Of a stretch of DNA of 64,000 bases, positions 57,804 to 64,000 are shown piece after piece. Numbering within the stretch: the stretch's first letter is position 1; each line of letters opens with the position of its first letter. Source of the DNA: Rotaria sordida (Eukaryota > Rotifera > Eurotatoria > Philodinida > Philodinidae). The stretch lies in the NCBI GenBank assembly GCA_905250125.1, contig CAJNOL010000782.1, positions 35,013-99,012 of the forward strand. Reading direction: 5' to 3'. Both the position numbers and the translations under genes were made by a program. The notes beneath the pieces were generated by a model. The model ran no database searches and had not been told where the DNA came from. It saw nothing but the letters and a program-made list of their open reading frames with translations.

Positions 57804-59621
57804 AACATGATGTTATAAAATAATCGAGACTAATGAAGAACATGTTCAATAATTTATTCGTGCTTTCCCAACAATATAATACATTCAAAGATGTTGTACC
57901 ATGTAAAATTAGTATTAGTCGATTTTCTTACATGAAATTTTATGTGAATCATTGTTGAAAAACTTATTCGATTGAATCTAATCAATACATCTTTGATTAT
58001 TAAAAATGAATTAAAGAGAAATAAATACATAGAGAAATGAAAATGAATAAATAAATATTAATTGTACTAATGAATAACAAGTATCTATCTGTTGACATAT
58101 GTTTCAATGGCTTAACATTTCTTACGAATGATTATTATTAGAAAAAAAATTCAAAATTCAGTTCCATTTAGTTAAACAGTCTTTGATCAAAACGAAAAGC
58201 ATTATAGATAATGACTAATTACGACTTAATGAAAAATATAGATTTACATGTTATTCAAGAGAGAGAAATTAAATATCAAGTGATAGTGAAAACTCTATTG
58301 ACTAGTCAAAACAATTGTGTATTGCTCAAATCGTATGTTAAAGTAGCATGTAAATGTAATTTTTAATGGTACCGATAGTTTCACATCGCTAACAGTTCTC
58401 AAATTAGCTAATGATGATAATTTTGAATATGAAGAAGATAAAGAATATATATGTTAAAGATACAATTTACTTATACTACTGCACTGAATGAAAATGTATT
58501 CGAAAGCAATTTTGACTTTGAACTTATATTATATCTTTTTCGTTTTCAAAGTAAAGCTGCACATGTGATACTTGTGATTTACATTTAAAGTAGATAATTT
58601 ATCTCTCAATAAATATTCGAATTATAGATAACAGTATGAAATACAAAAATTTAACTACATAGTCTTTTATTCATGATAATATTTAATCGATCATTAATAA
58701 TGACTATTTGATCTATGATTACAAACACGTAGATATTTCTTATTTTGTTAAAATATGCATTTAATGGTTATTACTATTTGAAGGTAAGTATAATACTTTT
58801 GAAATTGAATGAAATCACGAAGAAGTGTTTAATCTTGAATTCAAAGAATTATCTACACTATCATATTGCATCACACAGATCATGACTCAAACAATCAAAA
58901 TAATAATAAAAAAATGCCAGATTGAGAATATGTAATGCATAGTCACTGGTTAATGAATTATTTGTTATTTAATAGGTAGCTTTCAACATTAGAAAAATGA
59001 ATAGTATACAATCTTTTCAAAATTGCATCATCGTTTTAAAGTAATTCAATCAAGCTGACAACAGAAAATAAAAATCTATGCAAACTATATATTTATTATT
59101 TACAAATGATGACAAAAGGAATAAATTATTGCTTGAAATATATTGTAGTAAAGTCCATCAACGTTTGTTTTTATCTCATCTATATAAATTATTAAACAAC
59201 GGAAAAAGAAATTTGCTCAACTTGTTCTAATAGATGTTGAATCAAATAAATAATGACGATGAAGAGAAACTTTAAATAAAACACAAATTATTCAAGTAAG
59301 GAAGATCATTGGGAATGAAATTAATAATAAAAATAAACAAATAAATGATTCGAAAGAAGAAGAAGAGGAATTTTTTTTTTTTGAGCAAGAAATATATACG
59401 ATGAAAACGATTAAAATATTAATTGAATAATCATATGAGAATAGTTGTTATCGATTTTTTTTTCAATGTAAAATTATTCACTTCAAAAACACAAAATAAA
59501 AGCGATAAAGAAAAAAAAAACTCTATCTATAAATTTCAAAGCTCCCTGAGTGCAGCAAAAAAAAGAATATGTTCAAATAAAATATTGATGATATTATTTG
59601 TACTACCAACATTATAATATT
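57804..59621. other. Gene desert, last part
   Basis: AT-rich sequence running up to the 3' end of the phosphatase gene. No gene, RNA or convincing repeat was found. Confidence 0.4.
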
Positions 59622-61504
59622 TCATCTGATTGCACTCATTGATGTACTAGCACGTTGACTACTTGTTGATGTATGTGGTTGATGTTGAATTTGATGAACA
59701 AGTTGTTGTACAACACCATTTGTCGCTTCTCCACGTCCTACAGTAGCAACCGTTTTATCTGTTGATATTTGTTGAGCAGCAAGAGCTGCAGCTGCTTGTT
59801 GTTGTTGCATTTGAGTTTTAAGATCATATCGATGACGTGCAAAACCACCAGCTATATGACCTGATTATATCATACATACATTAACGATTCTAATAGATTA
59901 AAAAGAATTATTTACCTTGAGATGCACTTGGCTGTAATGAAAATTGTTCAGGACCACTGATACTATGACCAGTTGTTTGATAAACAGCATCCATACCAGG
60001 AGCATACGTCGCATCCATCTATATTTAATTAACTTAAAAAAAAACAAAAAGAAACATTTGTACAGAATAATTTACTTCTTTATTGTATTGAGTTTGATCT
60101 TCAACATAACTTTGATAATCATCATAATTAGCAGCTCGTGCTGCTGGTGAACCAATAAATGATTTTGGTGAACGTAAAGTTTTCGTCTATAATAACAAGA
60201 AATGATTATTTTTTTTTTCTTTGTTATATCAATTTATCTTATTTTACTAGATAAGCTGCAATAATTGCTCCTAATGCAAATCCAAATGCTACATCTTCCC
60301 AATGATTTTTATTACTTGCAAGTCGAACACCACCGGCTACAACCGATAATGTAATTATTGATAAAATAAGAAATGGTTTAACAATTCGAACACGTTCAAT
60401 ACGTATTTCTCGATGAAGATAAATCTAGTTATGATATACAAAAATTTGATACAAAAAAAAAAACAATAACAACAAAGTTTTTCTCATAATATACCGCAAG
60501 AAATGCAGCACTATACATTGATAATGAAGCATGTAATGATGGAAAAGAAAGTCTAAATAAACGAGAGTAATATTTTAAATGTAGAACATTTTTATTATTT
60601 TTTTTAACAATACCGAGCTTCTCTTAATAATCCAGTCATATTCTTAGAAAGACATACAAATTCAGCATCAGTTAAACCTTAATAAAATATTCGTCATATT
60701 CTACGAATTAATTTTTATTATTAAAAACTTACCCATTCCATTACATGATTTTTGATCTGGATTACATAAAGTTAAAAAGTAAGGTCTTAAACGACCTGAC
60801 ATTATTTTTAAAATATCTGTAAGAACAGTTGTTGCCAATGCACCAAAAATAAACACAGCTATAAATAAATTGTCACTTTAAAAAAAAAAAAAGGAAAAAA
60901 AAATCTGATGATATATAAACATACAAATATATTTAAGAATACGAGCCAATGATCGAATAAGACAATCTTTAAATCGAATAGCAAAACGTGTTCGATAAGA
61001 ATTATACGATATAAACGAACGAATAAGTTCAATTATTGAAATCTATAAAATAGAAAAGAATGTAAAAAAATATAGAAATCATTTTTTTTTTCTTACGACA
61101 ATAATTGGAACTAATAAACATATGCCATAAAGAGTAACATTAGAAAGTATAATATAATTTCGTTCTGTATTAGCATCTTCATATGATTGATAATAACGAG
61201 CATCATCACATAGAAAACGTTGTTGTCGAACAGGAAATATATCCGATGCTCTAAGAATTAAATTTATTTATGTCTCAATCATTTTGTATATTTATACTGA
61301 CCGAAGAAGAAATGCTATAACAATAGCAAATACAAGCACGATACTATCAAGTACAGCTGTAGCCAAGGCATATCGACCACCATTTCGAACATATTCACCT
61401 GTTGCGTCAGTATAAGGTCCACTTCTATAATAATTAATTATAATTAATAACAACAAAAATATATTCCTTCATTAATAAATATACATGCGAGATCGTGTAT
61501 CCAT
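59622..61504 (-). CDS. PLPP/PAP2-type lipid phosphate phosphatase, 11 exons, ~430 aa
   Basis: PAP2 enzymes dephosphorylate lipid phosphates such as phosphatidate and LPA at membranes. Exons: 61485-61504, 61303-61424, 61097-61250, 60925-61042, 60733-60858, 60614-60677, 60495-60552, 60248-60424, 60076-60186, 59916-60018, 59622-59860. The three catalytic motifs are visible: KIMSGRLRP (motif 1), FPSLHASLSMY (motif 2, PSLH instead of the usual PSGH) and RLASNKNHWEDV (motif 3, with Arg, His and Asp in place). DDARYYQSYEDANT matches the first extracellular loop of animal PLPPs, and about six helices are present. The C-terminal tail is long and Gln/Thr/Ser-rich (MQQQQAAAALAAQQ). By hand count exon 2 is one base short of keeping frame near 61320, which would introduce a stop in the first helix. 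This may be a true one-base deletion, an assembly error or my misreading, since all other junctions fit. Confidence 0.88.
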
Positions 61505-62092
61505 TTTTTCTTCAACTGATTATAATCATTTCTTACTAACAAAAAACAAAAAAAAAAGATCTATACATATGACTAGAATCAATGCAAGAAATCATGTAAC
61601 TTACATCTCAAATTTTTTCTCTTTGTCGTATTATTCAAATATACAATGAGAGAATGATGATGGCCGTGAAATATTCACATGTATGCAAACATTCGATCAA
61701 TACGATTTTCTTTAGCACGCACACGTACAAACAACTAGAATTTAGTATTTTATGATAAAAATGATCATAGAAAAAGATAAAGAGAAACAATGAGACGAAC
61801 GAGATTGTTTAACATCATCGGTCCGAAAGATGAAGTAAAAGTTAAGACATTAACAAATACTAGTCAACCGATAAAAACGAAAAAAAAAAAAGAAAAGAAA
61901 CATTCTTTCATTTCCTTGTCTCTCAAAAGACTCATTGAACACGATAAGAAGAATTTCGTTTGTTACCGTTATGTAATAGTTAGAAAAAGTAAAAGATAAT
62001 CAACAATTCTCATCCGTTATTTTATTATATATCAAGGTGGGCATACATACATTTAACGATATATTATCAAAAAAAAAAAACTTCTTGTTTTT
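61505..62092. other. Spacer between phosphatase and DUSP12
   Basis: It contains the upstream flank of the phosphatase gene and the 3' flank of DUSP12. The 69-codon frame at 61790 is lysine-rich and lacks any motif, so it was not called. Confidence 0.5.
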
Positions 62093-62926
62093 TTATTCAA
62101 TCGATTGACATTGAAATACAAAAGCAGGTTTTATCCATTGATGACAATTACATCGTAAACCTGAAAGTGAATATTCACCTAAAATAATTTTACAATTTGG
62201 ACAACCTATTGTACCAATAGGATTAATAAAGATTTCATCAATCCAATCAAGAAAAAAAGTGAAAATTCGACTATCATCATTACATATAATAGTCGATTCT
62301 TTTTCATGTCTTTGTATATCATTATTAGTAAATAATTTATAATGACAAGTTCGACATTTGTATTCTTGTTCATTTTCATTATTTAATAATATAGTTGTGT
62401 TATTGTCCATTGTTGATTTTGATTCAATTGTATCAAAAAGTTTACGTTGAAACTCTTTATAAAGTTCATTTTCCATATCAACTTTATAATTCATCTGATG
62501 ATATAAATCAAGTTGTCGTAGAAATCCATCATTTGGTATAACAGGTGAATAACGTCGTTTATTAATTATTTTTTCAAGTGCTTGTTCACGTGTTAAAGAA
62601 TATTTACGCATTAAATACATAGTAGCTATTGTTGCTGAACGTGATATACCTTTTTGACAATGAATCAATACTTGATGACCTTGTTCTATAGCTTTATTAA
62701 TAAATTGAAAACATTTTTCAAATTCATGTGTTAATAAATCTGTTGATTGCAAATCGTCAGCATGAATATATAAATGTGTTCGATTTTTATCGATATGAGT
62801 TGGTTCATAATCAAGAATTGTTAAAATATGAGAAATTTGATGATCATCAAGAATTTGAATATTTTCTGATGCAGTTATATCACCTAACCAAAGACCTTTA
62901 TCATCAATTTTATCTGCTGTAAACAT
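62093..62926 (-). CDS. DUSP12: DUSP12/YVH1 dual-specificity phosphatase, 277 aa
   Basis: This is an intronless frame. The N-terminal phosphatase domain starts at LWLGDITASENIQIL. It carries the acidic loop (HADDLQ, Asp57/58) and the active site HCQKGISRSAT (nucleophile Cys90, Arg96), followed by YLMRKYSLTREQALEKI. The C-terminal zinc-binding domain characteristic of DUSP12/Yvh1 follows: CRTCHYKLF (Cys191, Cys194), a spacer with FLDWIDEIFINPIGTIGCPN, Cys242/Cys245 (CPNCKIILGEYSLSGLRC) and CNCHQWIKPAF. Human DUSP12 is about 340 residues, so this is somewhat short but has both domains. In yeast and animals the protein acts in 60S ribosome maturation (release of Mrt4) mainly through the zinc domain, and in stress responses. 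The start is the only good ATG before the domain. Confidence 0.95.
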   Translation of the reverse strand: MFTADKIDDKGLWLGDITASENIQILDDHQISHILTILDYEPTHIDKNRTHLYIHADDLQSTDLLTHEFEKCFQFINKAIEQGHQVLIHCQKGISRSATIATMYLMRKYSLTREQALEKIINKRRYSPVIPNDGFLRQLDLYHQMNYKVDMENELYKEFQRKLFDTIESKSTMDNNTTILLNNENEQEYKCRTCHYKLFTNNDIQRHEKESTIICNDDSRIFTFFLDWIDEIFINPIGTIGCPNCKIILGEYSLSGLRCNCHQWIKPAFVFQCQSIE

Positions 62927-63828
62927 TATCTATATTTGTTAGAAAAAAATAAAGAAAATATCACATATACTTCAATGAATTATTTAAAATATTATCACGC
63001 AACAAAAAAATGGAACCAATATATTTTATCAATGAAAATAAGAAAAATATTTAAAAAAAAAATGACGCATGATACATTCTTTGATTGATCATCATAATAA
63101 TAAAAATAATAGAAAACCACTATATATATATATATATATCCTTCTAACCAAAATAAACGGTTCACTTCAGTTTTTTTTTTATTACTTCTCTTTATCTTAA
63201 TCGTTTGATGTTATATTTATTACTAGAGATATATCTTTGATAATGTCACTTAATTTAAAACTTGTAGTTCTATGGAATGAGAATTCGTTGAGAAACGTGC
63301 AAGTATATCGTGTTTGTTCTTGCGTAACAATAAAATATTTTGTTCTTTTTTAAGATCAATTAAGTTTGAGATTTTGTTTGCAATGTTATACGTTGTTTTT
63401 TGGTTAGATTGTTTCGCAAAACATTCATAAAAATCAATAGAAGTTGATTCATTTTTCGAAGGTTGATGTGTTATTTAAAAACAAAATTCAAGAAATTGTG
63501 GCTTCACTGCTACATACATGTACGAGATATATTTGCATTTTTTTCAACGACTTCTCATTCTATTGGGCTGGAGCTGTCATGATGTATTCAGTAATAAACG
63601 ATATATCGATGATATAAATATAAGATCAAACTACAAAAGTAGAGCGAAAAAAAATTGTAAAAATAAAGTGTACCATTTATTATTGCCTGAACGACATATA
63701 CATTTATACTATCTAATTGATCGATAATAAAAAAAAAACAGAAAAATTTGTTTATGCCATTGGATAATATATACATATTGATTTGTTTAACATTTTGAAT
63801 TTAATGTTGAAAAAAAATATGATGTTGT
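62927..63828. other. Upstream flank of DUSP12, nothing else recognised
   Basis: It contains an AT dinucleotide run (63121-63140) and homopolymers. Frames on both strands at 63.5-63.8 kb have no supporting features. Confidence 0.45.
63121..63140. repeat. TA dinucleotide repeat
   Basis: About ten TA units lie in the DUSP12 5' flank. Confidence 0.9.
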
Positions 63829-64000
63829 TCATTGGATTCCTTTTGCTGCTAATTCTTGTCGAACTCTAAATAATCAAACAAACAAAGAATAAACTCATTG
63901 AACAAGTATTTTCAAATAATTCATTTACCGATTAAAATATGTTTCATCTGGGTAACCGAAGCTAAAAAAAAACAAAAAAATATTAACGCAACAAATATTT
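63829..64000 (-). CDS. 3' end of an unidentified gene (partial)
   Basis: Two exons join in frame. 63929-63961 encodes FGYPDETYFNR, and 63829-63865 (after a 63-bp intron) encodes VRQELAAKGIQ followed by a stop. Donor (GTAAATG) and acceptor (TTTAG) sites are good, and an acceptor precedes the first of these exons at 63962-63963. The C-terminal YPDE...VR.EL.AKGI string looks like a small conserved, possibly mitochondrial, protein, but I cannot name it. The rest lies beyond the window. Confidence 0.55.

Noticed and set aside
1..64000. tRNA, rRNA, CRISPR arrays, spliced-leader RNA and telomeric repeats
   Set aside because: Scanned by eye on both strands. No B-box-like GGTTCGAATCC, rRNA core, regularly spaced direct repeats, spliced-leader or telomeric arrays were seen. 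A tRNAscan or Infernal run would be decisive.

Overview
This window looks like AT-rich nuclear DNA from an animal, most likely a bdelloid rotifer. The evidence is: genes split by many very short GT-AG introns (about 45-70 bp), orthologues of animal genes (NOMO, CNNM, DUSP12, a PLPP lipid phosphatase, an ApoD-type lipocalin, a cadherin), a decayed receptor resembling the lineage-expanded rotifer GPCRs, an ankyrin plus ADP-ribosyltransferase gene of a kind expanded in bdelloids, and an intronless gene of a mainly bacterial membrane family (YihY/BrkB). The species call is inference. No operons, CRISPR arrays, rRNA or tRNA genes were seen.

Layout. 1-4.8 kb: gene-poor, two foldback repeats. 4.8-6.2 kb: a divergent pair of orphan genes (Arg-rich protein, minus; secreted-type membrane protein, plus). 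6.7-9.2 kb: hAT remnant, four-exon lipocalin (minus), probable piggyBac relic. 9.7-10.3 kb: TM2-domain protein (minus). 12-15 kb: GPCR pseudogene and tandem or inverted repeats. 15.6-18.3 kb: ankyrin-ART gene and a small membrane-protein gene whose third intron holds a hairpin repeat and an assembly gap. 19.7-21.1 kb: a neuropeptide precursor with its repeated peptides split over tiny exons. 23.6-24.6 kb: YihY-like protein (minus). 26.4-31.8 kb: CNNM transporter (minus, 10 exons). 33.1-42.2 kb: NOMO (plus, 20 exons). 45.2-49.4 kb: compact cadherin (minus, 4 exons). 49.4-59.6 kb: gene desert with several foldback elements. 59.6-61.5 kb: PLPP-type phosphatase (minus, 11 exons). 62.1-62.9 kb: DUSP12 (minus). 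63.8-64.0 kb: 3' end of an unidentified gene (minus).

Exon structures for the lipocalin, neuropeptide precursor, CNNM, NOMO and cadherin were assembled by hand. In each case the splice phases close and give one open frame, which is strong internal support. The genes are unrelated housekeeping, signalling and membrane functions and do not form a pathway.

The two most distinctive features are: (1) the neuropeptide gene, where eight copies of an LDSLSG(S/N)DFF peptide lie on eight separate exons, seven of them symmetric 39-48-nt microexons; and (2) many foldback (long terminal inverted repeat) elements of several families, several of which lie inside the few long introns of otherwise compact genes. 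One has a perfect 8-bp target duplication and another a TA duplication.
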